64,000 nucleotides of DNA from NCBI RefSeq assembly GCF_035013185.1, contig NZ_JAYGJO010000005.1:198709-262708 (forward strand), read 5' to 3'. This DNA comes from Acerihabitans sp035013185 (lineage in GTDB: Bacteria > Pseudomonadota > Gammaproteobacteria > Enterobacterales > Enterobacteriaceae). A program made the position numbers and the translations under genes. Positions 35,984 to 45,163 of this stretch are shown here, piece after piece (within the stretch, counting starts at the first letter, position 1; each line of letters opens with the position of its first letter). Under the pieces are notes generated by a model, which did no database searches, was not told the origin of the DNA, and worked only from the letters and a program-made list of their open reading frames with translations.

Positions 35984-37168
35984 TTACTGTGCAGCCGGAT
36001 AATGAAGTGTCGCAAGCGCGGGGAAATCGTCTGCCGTTTTACCCAGCAGTCGTTCAGGTGAAAAATCCTTAAGGAGCGGCGAACGTTTTTGCTCCATGAG
36101 TTCCTCCGCGCAAAGCCTCCCCAGCAACGGCGCCAGGGTCATTCCGCTATGTGTTACCATCAGATATACGTGCTGAAACGGCGTGACATACCCGATAGCG
36201 GGAAGACCATCGGCCGGACGCGAGCGTTGTCCGATAGCAATACGTTCAATTTGTGCATGATCGGTATTTTCAAATCGCCGGCGCAGGCGACGCAAGAACT
36301 CCTGTCCGATAAATCCCTCTGCTGGTGGCGGTAATGATGGATTAGCATGACTATCGAGATCGGGAGCCTGTAACAACAGTCGTCCGCCGCCCTCAGGACG
36401 GATATTGAGCCCCGGCGTGATCAGATTAGCATGCAACTGAACGAACTGGGGCTGGGTATAAGTAAGAAAACCGCAGGCAATCTTATCTGCTTTATTGGCA
36501 TCAATCATGGCAAATTTTTGCCCCAGCACAGACATTAACTCTTGCGACCAGCGGCCGGTTGCCATCACGACGTTATCTCCCTGCCAGCGACGGCCATCGG
36601 CCAGTGTGAGAGTGGCTCCGTCGCTGTTTTCATTGAGGTCGACCACATCGCTGTTTATTTCTAACCGGGCGCCATAATCACGGGCCTCTGTCCATAGTCT
36701 TGCCAGCAGCAAGGTCGGATAGAGCAGGCATTCGGAGGGAAAATGCCAGATGTCACCAGCACGGGGATCCAACCGTATCTCAGGAATGCTCGTCTGCATT
36801 ATTTTGGGTTCTATTTTTTGGGCCGGATAATGCAACGCAATCAATTGTTTGGCGCGTTGGTCCAATCTTTTCTGATCGGCATCATTACTTGCCCATTCGT
36901 ACGTTCCCGATTTAATCAGCCAGCGCACGCTCGATGTCGACTCTTGCTGTAGTTTTATATGTTCATCAATAGCCGCTGAATTGAGCAGGTGGTAACTCAG
37001 CGGTTCTTTTCCGTTAGAGTTAATCCATGCAAATGTGGTTGTGCTGGTTCCGGCACCGATATGGCTACGTTCAAACAGCGTCACGTTTGCCCCTTTACGC
37101 ACAAGTGAACGCGCCACGGAAAGTCCCAATATACCGGCTCCGATCACTGCAATGTTTTTTTTAGACAT
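35984..37168 (-). CDS. FAD-dependent amine oxidoreductase (DadA/DAO family)
   Basis: 394 residues. The FAD-binding GxGxxG is at the N-terminus (NIAVIGAGILGLSVARSL), followed by GTSTTTFAWIN. A DAO-type C-terminus with GYVTPFQHVYLMVTHSGMTLAP holds the second FAD contact. Family members oxidise D-amino acids, sarcosine or similar secondary amines with oxygen or quinone. It is monocistronic, next to a dead AroE fragment, so context does not identify the substrate. Full family length, no defects seen. Confidence 0.85.
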   Translation of the reverse strand: MSKKNIAVIGAGILGLSVARSLVRKGANVTLFERSHIGAGTSTTTFAWINSNGKEPLSYHLLNSAAIDEHIKLQQESTSSVRWLIKSGTYEWASNDADQKRLDQRAKQLIALHYPAQKIEPKIMQTSIPEIRLDPRAGDIWHFPSECLLYPTLLLARLWTEARDYGARLEINSDVVDLNENSDGATLTLADGRRWQGDNVVMATGRWSQELMSVLGQKFAMIDANKADKIACGFLTYTQPQFVQLHANLITPGLNIRPEGGGRLLLQAPDLDSHANPSLPPPAEGFIGQEFLRRLRRRFENTDHAQIERIAIGQRSRPADGLPAIGYVTPFQHVYLMVTHSGMTLAPLLGRLCAEELMEQKRSPLLKDFSPERLLGKTADDFPALATLHYPAAQ

Positions 37169-37500
37169 AACATCAATCCTTTCTCTGCCAACGAGTCATG
37201 ATAACTTTATAAATAAAATCAAAAAAATTCATGTTTTATTTTTTGGAAAAAATATTTATATGTTTAGTCTTATTCTGACTGATAGAACATTCTTATGCGG
37301 GATATGTGAACATCCCCGTAGTAGAAACCGGGGGTGCGGACGATTTATTGGACTCGTTTACACGCCCTCTACTATTTGTAGCAGACTGGGTGTAGCAGAC
37401 TGGCATAACGCGGCAGGTTCCTGACGTAAACAGTCGCTGACCGCTTCAGCGCACCTACCCACGGTTAGCGTGCAGGCGCGCTTTTATTATCGAAACACTA
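37169..37500. other. intergenic region, no gene seen
   Basis: 332 bases between the FAD oxidoreductase gene start and the budC remnant. The first third is A+T-rich and probably holds the oxidoreductase promoter; the rest has higher G+C with no interpretable frame. Confidence 0.4.
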
Positions 37501-37967
37501 TTAGTTGAATACCATGCCGCCATCAATTATCAACGCTTGTCCGGTCATATAGTCTGAGTCGGGCCCCGCTAGATAAGATACACAGGCCGCCACGTCTTCC
37601 GGCTCGGATATCCGGCCCAGCGCGACCGTTTTTGCCCACTGCTGCAGACCCCACTCCAGCGACTGCTTATTTTCATCAGCGACTTTCTTGGCGATGTTCT
37701 CCATCATTGGCGTACGCACAATACCCGGGCAATAGGCATTGACGGTAACGCCGAGTTTAGCCAAGTCGCGGGCGGCCGTTTGGGTAATCCCCCGTACGGC
37801 AAACTTGGTTGCGCCGTAGACTGCCAGGTCAGGGTTGCCTACCTGTCCCGCCTGGGATGAGGCATTAATTATCTTGCCGACGATCTCCCTCGATTTGGTG
37901 GGTTTTTTGGATTTAAAGTGTTTAAGGGCGGCTTGGATACCCCAATATACGCCACCCACATTTTATT
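37501..37967 (-). pseudogene. budC: acetoin reductase/butanediol dehydrogenase, 5' end missing
   Basis: About 154 codons of an SDR: NVGGVYWGIQAALKHF, the catalytic Tyr/Lys pair in AVYGATKFAV, then NAYCPGIVRTPMMENIAKK and the C-terminal GQALIIDGGMVFN. This is the C-terminal 60 percent of a BudC-type acetoin reductase (about 256 residues in relatives). The first hundred codons, including the NAD motif, are lost; homology breaks at about 37968, exactly where an intrinsic terminator begins. It can no longer be functional. Confidence 0.88.
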
Positions 37968-37974
37968 TATTATC

Positions 37975-37997
37975 CGCTTTGAGCGGGTTTTTTTTAT
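37975..37997 (+). terminator. intrinsic terminator fused to the budC break
   Basis: CCGCT-TTG-AGCGG stem followed by G and nine T's on the + strand, a textbook rho-independent terminator. No + strand gene ends here, so it probably came with a deletion or insertion that removed the budC 5' half. Confidence 0.8.
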
Positions 37998-38104
37998 TCA
38001 TTTCCAATGATGCCTTGGTCTAGTGGGGAAGCGAGCGGTAAATTACCCGTAAAACCGAATGCGGGAAAAGTGCAACAGATAACCGCCTGACGGCGGTCAT
38101 TTAG

Positions 38105-38500
38105 TCAGGCGTTCTGGTATAGATCCCACCGGTTGCCATAGATATCTTCAAAAACCACAACCATTCCGTATTCTTCCTTGCGCGGTTCCTCGCAGAAATG
38201 CACGCCCTTCGCCCTCATCAAGCGGTAATCGCGCCAGAAGTCGTCGGTTTGAAGAAAAAGAAAGACGCGTCCTCCGCACTGGTTGCCGATGAAAGATTCC
38301 TGACGTTCGTTGGATGCTCGTGCGAGAAGTAGATGACAATCACTGTCAGGGTTAGGGGTGACAACAACCCAGCGTTTACCTGGCTGAGGTGTATCCTCAA
38401 CGAGATGAAAGCCTAACATGGTGGTGTAGTATTCAATTGCGCGATCATAATCATCCACAACAATAGCGACATAGCCCATGCATTTTTTCTGTGTTCTCAC
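38105..38500 (-). CDS. VOC-superfamily (glyoxalase/bleomycin-resistance-type) protein
   Basis: 131 residues from a GTG at 38500, six bases after AAGGAG. A single VOC module: CMGYVAIVVDDYDRAIEYYTTMLGF then a second beta-alpha repeat ending MVVVFEDIYGNRWDLYQ, with the terminal metal-ligand Glu/Asp pattern. Members dimerise to form a metal site and act as glyoxalases, dioxygenases or drug-binding proteins; the short generic type here cannot be narrowed. Monocistronic between a dead budC and an IS3 fragment. A separate VOC remnant lies at 62950. Confidence 0.85.
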   Translation of the reverse strand: MRTQKKCMGYVAIVVDDYDRAIEYYTTMLGFHLVEDTPQPGKRWVVVTPNPDSDCHLLLARASNERQESFIGNQCGGRVFLFLQTDDFWRDYRLMRAKGVHFCEEPRKEEYGMVVVFEDIYGNRWDLYQNA

Positions 38501-38752
38501 TGCGGTCTCCTTACGTTGGATATCTTCAGGTACCCTTAAGACGTTACCTCAATTAATTTAAAAAGCAGACAATAACTATCTGAAATTACAAAAAAGGGTA
38601 GTTAGGCATTCTGTCCGTAAACCCGAAGTCGTTATTTTACAGTGAGATAACTATAGAGTAGAGGGATAATCTGTACGGTCTTGTCCCGGAACCGGACGTT
38701 TTCTTTCATAGCAGGAGCAGTTATGAATTCAGGTATAACTGAACCCACCTAG
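38501..38752. other. promoter region of the VOC gene, nothing else seen
   Basis: About 250 bases of A+T-rich sequence with no frame. The next segment is IS3-derived. Confidence 0.4.
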
Positions 38753-38895
38753 TAATAACGGACACGGCCTAAGCGAGATTCTTTCGTTCATATTGTTGCG
38801 GGCTTAGCCCACCATTAGCACTGTGCCGACGGTAGCGGTTATAGTCAATTTCAATGTAACTGAACACAGCGTCTTTCATTTTTTGTCTGCTGGCA
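38753..38895 (-). mobile_element. IS3-family orfB 3' remnant
   Basis: Nearly the same as 63136-63280: it begins AATAACGGACACGG at the element end and encodes on the minus strand the last residues of OrfB (IEIDYNRYRRHSANGWLSPEQ-type tail). Truncated at about 38895. The following 290 bases to the aldolase gene hold no recognisable frame. Confidence 0.85.
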
Positions 38896-39186
38896 AAAAA
38901 AACGTCACAGACTTAATCGTGGCGGTGATCCCTCTATGTTAGGGCATATGTCATCCCTATTAAAAACACGAATGGGGTAACGATCTTGCGGCTGCCTGGC
39001 GGCATTGTGCTGCTGGGGTAAAAGCATCCAGGTTTTGCGTGAGTTTGCTTGTGGCGGCGAGTCAGCGGCGTAGGGCGGGTATTAAAAAGCTCTGGACAGG
39101 TTGGGCGAACCCGTGCCAGAGCGCCATAGAGATTTAAGGCCAATCAGCAGCGACTTTTTCCGCCAAGGCCGCAATGGGTAAGGCCA

Positions 39187-40050
39187 TTATCTGAAATGAG
39201 TTGCTTTACCGCTGGAACCGGATATTTTAATATAATTTTGCAACACGTCTTTGGCTGTGATTTCCATATTAATCATCATTGACATAAAATCGATATCCGG
39301 CGTTTCTTGCAGTGCGGTTTTTAATCCCTCTTTGCAACTGACGAACGTATCGGTGCAAACGTTGATTTTATTGATGCCGCACGCCACCGCCTGGCGGATA
39401 TTCGCCTCGCCGGAATCAGAGCCACCGTGCAATACCAACGGCTTGCCGGTGGCTTGCTTGATTTGCGTAATCCGATCAAAGTCTATTTTGGGCGCGCGGT
39501 TGGCCGGATATTTACCGTGTGCGGTGCCAACCGCAATCGCCAGCGCATCCACGCCGGTGGCCTCGAAAAAATACACGGCGTCTTCCACCCGGGTATACAA
39601 ATCGCATTTTTCATCATCTGCATTGGCCGCCTGGCCAATAAAACCAATCTCACCTTCCACTGTGACGTTTTGCGAATGACACATCGTAACTACGTCTTTG
39701 GTACGCCGGATGTTTTCTTCCATGGAATATTCTGACGCGTCAATCATAATCGATGAAAACTGATGGCGGAAGGCGTGGGTAATGCGTTCGTAATCCCGGC
39801 CGTGGTCCAGATTAAGCGCGACTGGCACGGTCGCTCTGGCCGCCAGGATCCTGACAATACTGGAAATGATTTCTCCATCGCCATGCTTACTCATTTGTCC
39901 TTGGCCAATATTGATAATAATCGGCGCGTTTTCTTCCTGTGCGGCGCGAATAGCGCCGCGCACCAATTCCAAGTTGACCACGCTGGCGGAAATAACGCCA
40001 TAATAATGCTGGTTGGCGTCGTCTAAAATAGTTTTCATAGTTACATACAT
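39187..40050 (-). CDS. class II fructose-/tagatose-bisphosphate aldolase family protein
   Basis: 287 residues from ATG 40050 (GAGG seven bases before); the frame is open to 40107. The Zn ligands of class II aldolases are in place: LDHG, the AVGTAHGKYP segment and LVLHGGSDSG. Length and pattern are like the KbaY/GatY/FbaA group. It splits a ketose-1,6-bisphosphate (or a related phosphoketose) into dihydroxyacetone phosphate and an aldehyde. Downstream of a fructose-type PTS and probably its last gene (206 bases after IIC). No sugar-phosphate kinase accompanies it, so either the substrate needs none or a kinase lies elsewhere. Confidence 0.9.
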   Translation of the reverse strand: MYVTMKTILDDANQHYYGVISASVVNLELVRGAIRAAQEENAPIIINIGQGQMSKHGDGEIISSIVRILAARATVPVALNLDHGRDYERITHAFRHQFSSIMIDASEYSMEENIRRTKDVVTMCHSQNVTVEGEIGFIGQAANADDEKCDLYTRVEDAVYFFEATGVDALAIAVGTAHGKYPANRAPKIDFDRITQIKQATGKPLVLHGGSDSGEANIRQAVACGINKINVCTDTFVSCKEGLKTALQETPDIDFMSMMINMEITAKDVLQNYIKISGSSGKATHFR

Positions 40051-40255
40051 GATATTACCTCGATATAAGTTAGTGACTTTCAGACAGATGAACACTACCC
40101 TCCGCACACTTGATAAAATTCAAATGGTCCGTGGATGTTATTTAAATAACACGTCGGCGATAATCGGCTACATTAGGCTGTAACGGTTTCACACATTTTT
40201 TCCAGCGCGGCGGTTTTTCCACACGCTTCAGTGTGAGCAGAATAAACCGACCGGC

Positions 40256-41329
40256 TTATTTGATACTGATTTCAAAATCATCTATTTCAGGCTCGTCTTC
40301 GGCGCCGGCCAACTGATCAGACGCTTTTAGCACCGGTTTTAGCAAGGTTAAAACCGCCGCGGTGATCAGGCTGCCGATCGTCAGTGCCGCCACAAAACCC
40401 CATGGATGACCCATAATCGGAATTACAAAGATTCCGCCATGGGGTACCGTGCTGGTGACATTCCACAGCATGGAGAGTCCGGCTGCGCTGGCGGCGCCGG
40501 CCATACAGGCGGGAATAACACGCAGCGGATCGGCGGCAGCAAAGGGCAGAACGCCCTCGGTAATAAAACACAGGCCCAGCGGCAGTGCGGCTTTGGCGGC
40601 TTCGATTTCAGCCTGCGTATACCGCTTGCGGCGCGAAATAAACACAGATAACGCGACACCGATCGGCGGCACCATTCCTCCCACGATTTTGGCTGCTTCC
40701 GGCCCGTAGATTCCTTGGGCCAGCATGGCGTTGGAGAACAGCGATGCGGATTTGTTGACCGGGCCCCCAAGATCAAACCCCATCATGGCGCCGATGATCA
40801 CGCCAAGCACCATTCGGGACCCGCCCATCAGGCCGCTCATCCAGTCGATGACCGCGGCCTGGGTGATGGCTAACGGCTTTCCGAGAAACAGATAAAACAC
40901 CAGACCAACTATCAGGGTGGATAATAACGGAATAAACAACACCGGCATTAACCCCTGCATACTGGACGGTAGTTTGAGATACCGCCGGATAGCCAGGATC
41001 AGGTAGCCCACCAAAAAGGCCGCCAGCATCCCGCCCAGAAAACCGGCCTTAATATCGAGCGCCACAAAACCTAAAATTAACCCTGGTGTAATCCCCGGCC
41101 GTTCCGCAATCGAGTACGCCACGCCCGCTGTCAGCACCGGCACCACCAGACCCATCGCCAATACGCCAAGCTGGTTAATAAACCATGGCATGGTCTGGGT
41201 GGCATTGGCGACAAACGCGCCGCCGAAAATTTTGGCAATCGCCATACATAACCCCCCGGCGACCACCACCGGGATCATATAAGAGACCCCGGTCAGCATA
41301 TGTTTTTTAAAACCAAGATTGTAAGCCAT
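40256..41329 (-). CDS. PTS fructose-family EIIC permease
   Basis: 357 residues, about nine membrane helices, with the fructose-family pattern (MAYNLGFKKHMLTGVSYMIPVVVAGGL, GFDLGGPVNKSAS and FITEGVLPFAA signature). It is the sugar channel of a fructose/mannitol-type PTS. IIB lies nine bases upstream and IIA before that, all on the same strand. The C-terminus ends in an acidic tail (AEDEPEIDDFEISIK). The sugar is not identifiable. Confidence 0.93.
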   Translation of the reverse strand: MAYNLGFKKHMLTGVSYMIPVVVAGGLCMAIAKIFGGAFVANATQTMPWFINQLGVLAMGLVVPVLTAGVAYSIAERPGITPGLILGFVALDIKAGFLGGMLAAFLVGYLILAIRRYLKLPSSMQGLMPVLFIPLLSTLIVGLVFYLFLGKPLAITQAAVIDWMSGLMGGSRMVLGVIIGAMMGFDLGGPVNKSASLFSNAMLAQGIYGPEAAKIVGGMVPPIGVALSVFISRRKRYTQAEIEAAKAALPLGLCFITEGVLPFAAADPLRVIPACMAGAASAAGLSMLWNVTSTVPHGGIFVIPIMGHPWGFVAALTIGSLITAAVLTLLKPVLKASDQLAGAEDEPEIDDFEISIK

Positions 41330-41338
41330 TATATTTCC

Positions 41339-41665
41339 TCAGCTCTTAGAGTAACTATTGGCCATTTTTGCCTGTATTTTTTGGATCAGAGATTTTGGTG
41401 ACTTAACCACGGTCGCGATGGGCACCTCAACCACCTGCTTATTTTTAAATCTCTCCAGCCCACCGATGCCGATATCGGTAGCCAGAATAACAATGTCGGC
41501 ATTGGCGATATCTTCCGCGCTCAGTTTATCTTCAACGCCAATCGAGCCTTGGGTTTCTACTTTAATGTTATGACCCAGGCTGAGAGCGGCCTGAATCAAT
41601 TTTTCCTTGGCGATATAGGTATGTGCAATGCCGGCCGTACAGGCGGTAATTCCCACGATATTCAT
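41339..41665 (-). CDS. PTS fructose-family EIIB
   Basis: 108 residues from ATG 41665 (GGAG six bases before; four more residues would come from 41677). The phosphocysteine loop TACTAGIAHT is clear (Cys9), as is GIGGLERF near the C-terminal half. It transfers phosphate from IIA to the sugar held by IIC. Adjacent to both. Complete. Confidence 0.93.
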   Translation of the reverse strand: MNIVGITACTAGIAHTYIAKEKLIQAALSLGHNIKVETQGSIGVEDKLSAEDIANADIVILATDIGIGGLERFKNKQVVEVPIATVVKSPKSLIQKIQAKMANSYSKS

Positions 41666-41678
41666 AGGCCACTCCAAA

Positions 41679-42125
41679 TTATTTAAATATGGATAACAAC
41701 TCCTCAGTGGAAGTTGCCGAGATCAGTTGCTCACAAACGTCTTCTTTTCCTAACATGCGAGCCACCTGCGACATCATTTTGACAAAATAATCATTTTTAT
41801 CTTTGGTATTGACGGCAAACAAGATAATGACCTTTACCGGGTTACCGTCCAGAGATTCCCATAGTATCGGCCGATCCAATAAGCCAATGGCAATACAGGT
41901 ATGGTTCACATAAGCGGATTTGCCATGCGGAATGGCAATAAATCCACCGATACCGGTTTTACCTTCATTTTCTCGGTGATACACATCATTAATAAAACCG
42001 TCTTTATCATTTATTGCGCCATCTTGGTACAATAGATCTGCCAGCATGGTCAATGCCTGCGCTTTATCGTTCGCCGGCATATTAACCTGAACAGCATTTT
42101 TATTAATAACATCAGAAAGTATCAT
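41679..42125 (-). CDS. PTS fructose/mannitol-family EIIA
   Basis: 148 residues from ATG 42125 (AAGG nine bases before); an earlier ATG at 42134 sits on the ribosome site. The phospho-histidine motif GIAIPHGK is present in the form FIAIPHGKS (His67), with the ENEGKTGIGG segment before it. It receives phosphate from HPr, likely the dedicated one at 42360. Part of the same strand cluster. 225 bases separate it from the HPr gene and hold no gene. Confidence 0.93.
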   Translation of the reverse strand: MILSDVINKNAVQVNMPANDKAQALTMLADLLYQDGAINDKDGFINDVYHRENEGKTGIGGFIAIPHGKSAYVNHTCIAIGLLDRPILWESLDGNPVKVIILFAVNTKDKNDYFVKMMSQVARMLGKEDVCEQLISATSTEELLSIFK

Positions 42126-42359
42126 AATGGACATCCTTTACTTATTTCCCGCCGTTAATCCCTGTGATTCTTTGAATACACGTCCTACGTCAAGCCTTAT
42201 GCGCGCTGGCTGCGCTCGCCCCGATGACGGAGTTATCTACGCTCCCGGAGACTGATGAACCTGATCCTGAATTTCACTCTTTGGGCTCACGCAAGCCTCG
42301 TTAAAATCTGTTCCTGGCGGCTTTGCCGTGAACGAACCTCCTCCGGCTGCTCGGAATAT

Positions 42360-42617
42360 TTAGGGTATAGAATAAAAGAATAATGCTAATTCTTCGATAG
42401 CATGGGATTCATCATCGCCTTCCGCTTTAATAATAATCTTGTCATTTTTACACGCGCCCATACTTAATACTGAGGTAATGCTTTTGGCATTAAATATTTC
42501 CCCGCCTTTCTCGACAGTAATTTCGCTTTTATAGGAGCGCGACTTATTAACAAAATTTGCAGCCGGCCGGGCATGTAGTCCTTCTTCGCTTTTGATGATA
42601 AATTCATACGCTTTCAT
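42360..42617 (-). CDS. HPr-family phosphocarrier (dedicated paralogue)
   Basis: 85 residues from ATG 42617. The signature GLHARPAANFV places His15 in the usual position, and the Ser-containing KSITSVLSMG helix follows. It is a stand-alone HPr, distinct from the general ptsH by being in an operon with a sugar-specific PTS. Its ATG overlaps the stop of the activator gene (ATGA), so it is translationally coupled to it. It probably feeds IIA and may also phosphorylate the activator's PRDs. Confidence 0.9.
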   Translation of the reverse strand: MKAYEFIIKSEEGLHARPAANFVNKSRSYKSEITVEKGGEIFNAKSITSVLSMGACKNDKIIIKAEGDDESHAIEELALFFYSIP

Positions 42618-44677
42618 TCGTTGGTCTCCCCACAAAGCATGCTGATTAAGTGTTGATATAATTCCTGCTCGGTTTCACAGCACCGCAGCAACTTCATTGC
42701 GGCGTCATTTTCTACCAAAAGCACCAGTTTTGCATAAAATCCGGCAATGCTGCTGTCAATTTTACCGTCGGCCGCTTTCTTGAATGCCACCACGAATATC
42801 ATGTCGCTACAGCCGCCGCCCTCCCAATCAACCGGTGTGGTTAACCGCGTTAACGAAATAAAATTCCGCTGCACTAATAACGGATCGCCATGAGACAACA
42901 CTACGCCAGCAGCAATTTCCGTTGACGAGACTTTTTCTCGTTCAAGTATGGAATGGAGATAATCCGTTGAGGTGTATCCCAACGCCGCCGCACGTTGGCA
43001 AATGCCGGCAAATACGCTCTCCTTATGCGTCATGCCGCTAAAAATAAAGGTCATTTCAGGCGGTAGATATTTACGAAATGCGTCCTTTTGGTATTCACCA
43101 TGCGACAGGACACTCTCCAGCATTTGGTTTTTTTGCATCTGTTTCACCGCATTTTTGATCAACGAAAGATCATAAGGCAGCAATACGTCATTGACCTGGA
43201 TAGTGGTGTCCTTTGGCCGGTTCAGTGGAACGGTGGTTACCACCAGGTCGCAAAAGTTGTTATCCAGTCGATGCAGTTCCCGAACCGACAGAATGTCCAC
43301 TATGTCCACCTGGGTAATCGCCCGTTTGATTTTCTGCGCCATAAATTGGGAAATGCCTATACCGTAGTTACAGACGATTGCCACGCGGATTTTTTTAAGC
43401 GACAGGCTCTGGGCATTTTTAATGCATAGCGTGATAAAGCCGGTTTCGTGGTCAGAAAAACTGATGCCATAGCGTTGTTCATATAAGGAGTTAAAAAACT
43501 CTACTTCAAGAAATAAATCAAGGTAGGACAGCTTAACCTGCCTGACCAGCAGTCGTATCGATTCGGTTTCCGTCCGGTTCATATCGAACGTCAAGCGATA
43601 AATCATGGGGCGGATCAGCAACATCAGGCGGAGTAGCAGATGCTTGTCCCTGACCAGATCGCTGCTGACAATACTGCTCAGTGATTGGATTAAGGTTTGG
43701 GTCACTTTCACAATCTCTGGTGGCGAGGAGAATAGCGTATCCTTGATAGACTCTTCTTTGATTTCGTTAAGTTCGCTGGTAAGTAAACAGGCGGTGAGAT
43801 AACGGTGCTCGGCGTTGGACCAGGGCAGGCCGGTTAATATTTGCAGTTGCTGGCCCAAAAACGTCGCCATTTCCTGCTCGACGCATTGTCCTAAATTATC
43901 ACATATTGTAACCGGCAGAATAACCGTGGATTCGGGCACTGCGTGATGACGGCTCAGCACCAGCAACAGGTTAAAAATAAGCCAGACATAACCATCATAG
44001 GTATAATTAATCGCAAAATTTTTCTCGATCCGATCGATACTTTGTGCGATCGCTTCAACATAGGCCAGGTTTTTTCTAAATAACGTTTTTAAGGCGAGAT
44101 AGTCGCTATTATCCAGAGAATAGGTAGGGTTTTCATCATGGGCATTAAACACGCCGCCGTTTATTACGCGGCCTTTCAGGTCGGTGAACAAATGCCAATA
44201 GGCTTTTCTTAACTGGTATTCGCTGGCCCGAACCGTATAACTGGACCCCGTTTTTTCAAGCATAATAGCAAAACGAGCCAGCCATTGTTCAGCTTCGGCG
44301 AGATATTTTTTCAAGGCGCTTTTATCTAGAAAAGCGCAGTCCGCCAGTTCCTGCAGTGAGGTCTCAGGCTGCACGAGCAGCGTGACCAGTATCCGCGACA
44401 GCCGGTTTTGAATGCGATGATCAATGTTGTTATCACTAAAAGAGGCCGAAATTTTGTCATACGCGGCGCGGTTCACATCGAGGTAAAAGCCTTTATTCGT
44501 TTTGGCAATCAGCTTACCGAAGTTATGATATCCGATGGTTTGACCGATAAAGTTAAGATCGCCCCTGACGGTTTTTTCCGAGAAGGCCACTTCATCAGCA
44601 ATATCTTTTACGGTGATAAAATCCCTGACCATCCAGAGCAGCTCCAGGATTTTTCGTTGGCGGATGGTAAATAGCAT
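42614..44677 (-). CDS. PRD-containing PTS regulator (MtlR/BglG-type activator)
   Basis: 687 residues from ATG 44677 (MLFTIRQRKILELLW). Two N-terminal DNA-binding parts (ITVKDIADEVAFSEKTVRGDLNFIGQTI and a Mga-like one), two PRDs in the middle, a IIB-like domain (VAIVCNYGIGISQFMAQKI) and a C-terminal IIA-like domain (GVVLSHGDP). Such proteins activate a PTS operon and are switched by phosphorylation at PRD, IIB and IIA histidines/cysteine. The gene heads an operon of HPr, IIA, IIB, IIC and aldolase, which it presumably controls. Confidence 0.93.
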   Translation of the reverse strand: MLFTIRQRKILELLWMVRDFITVKDIADEVAFSEKTVRGDLNFIGQTIGYHNFGKLIAKTNKGFYLDVNRAAYDKISASFSDNNIDHRIQNRLSRILVTLLVQPETSLQELADCAFLDKSALKKYLAEAEQWLARFAIMLEKTGSSYTVRASEYQLRKAYWHLFTDLKGRVINGGVFNAHDENPTYSLDNSDYLALKTLFRKNLAYVEAIAQSIDRIEKNFAINYTYDGYVWLIFNLLLVLSRHHAVPESTVILPVTICDNLGQCVEQEMATFLGQQLQILTGLPWSNAEHRYLTACLLTSELNEIKEESIKDTLFSSPPEIVKVTQTLIQSLSSIVSSDLVRDKHLLLRLMLLIRPMIYRLTFDMNRTETESIRLLVRQVKLSYLDLFLEVEFFNSLYEQRYGISFSDHETGFITLCIKNAQSLSLKKIRVAIVCNYGIGISQFMAQKIKRAITQVDIVDILSVRELHRLDNNFCDLVVTTVPLNRPKDTTIQVNDVLLPYDLSLIKNAVKQMQKNQMLESVLSHGEYQKDAFRKYLPPEMTFIFSGMTHKESVFAGICQRAAALGYTSTDYLHSILEREKVSSTEIAAGVVLSHGDPLLVQRNFISLTRLTTPVDWEGGGCSDMIFVVAFKKAADGKIDSSIAGFYAKLVLLVENDAAMKLLRCCETEQELYQHLISMLCGETNE

Positions 44678-45001
44678 CACGATAATCACCTCATCACAAA
44701 ATGTTCATCACGTTGTTTTATGTATATATGCGATGAATATCAGCATGTTTGTTATATCTAGTATGAATAATAACAGCCTGAAAAAACTAAGCAACGGCGG
44801 CTATGGGCATAATTATTGCCATTTGAACCAGTTTTTTCCATATTCCACGGATCAAGATCACAAATTTATAACAATAAGAAATTACGGTGTAAGTGTTATA
44901 TCTGTTACACATTAAGTCCCCAATGGGATATTAGTTTGGCCAGCTTCACAGTTCGGAGCATTTAATGTTAATGAGCAGGTCAAAAGCGATTTAAGCATAA
45001 G
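44678..45001. other. promoter region of the PRD regulator
   Basis: About 320 A+T-rich bases. No frame is supported; the region presumably carries the promoter of the PTS operon. No T-run hairpin seen. Confidence 0.4.
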
Positions 45002-45070
45002 GGCGGCGTTGTTGAATAAATCAGGTTTCGTCTGGAATGAGGCTTTGTTAATAAATCGGATTTAGATAAA
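45002..45070. mobile_element. IS5/IS903-like end fragments
   Basis: GGCGTTGTTGAATAAATCAG and, 38 bases on, GGCTTTGTTAATAAATCGG resemble the terminal repeats of IS903-type (IS5 family) elements, which begin GGCTTTGTTGAATAAATC. Two ends with nothing between suggest the element was excised or deleted. Based on memory of the repeat, so moderate confidence. Confidence 0.5.
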
Positions 45071-45115
45071 ACATCCGTTTGTCACTCACTTCCTCAGGCA
45101 ATCCGTACACTTTCT

Positions 45116-45155
45116 GGCATACCTGCATACCTGCATACCTGCATACCTATATACC
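45116..45155. repeat. 8-base tandem repeat TGCATACC, about five units
   Basis: Three exact copies (45124-45147) flanked by one degenerate copy on either side (GGCATACC, TATATACC), all in register. It lies where the siderophore-receptor pseudogene stops matching its family, so it is probably a slippage product. Confidence 0.85.
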
Positions 45156-45163
45156 CGCCTTGT

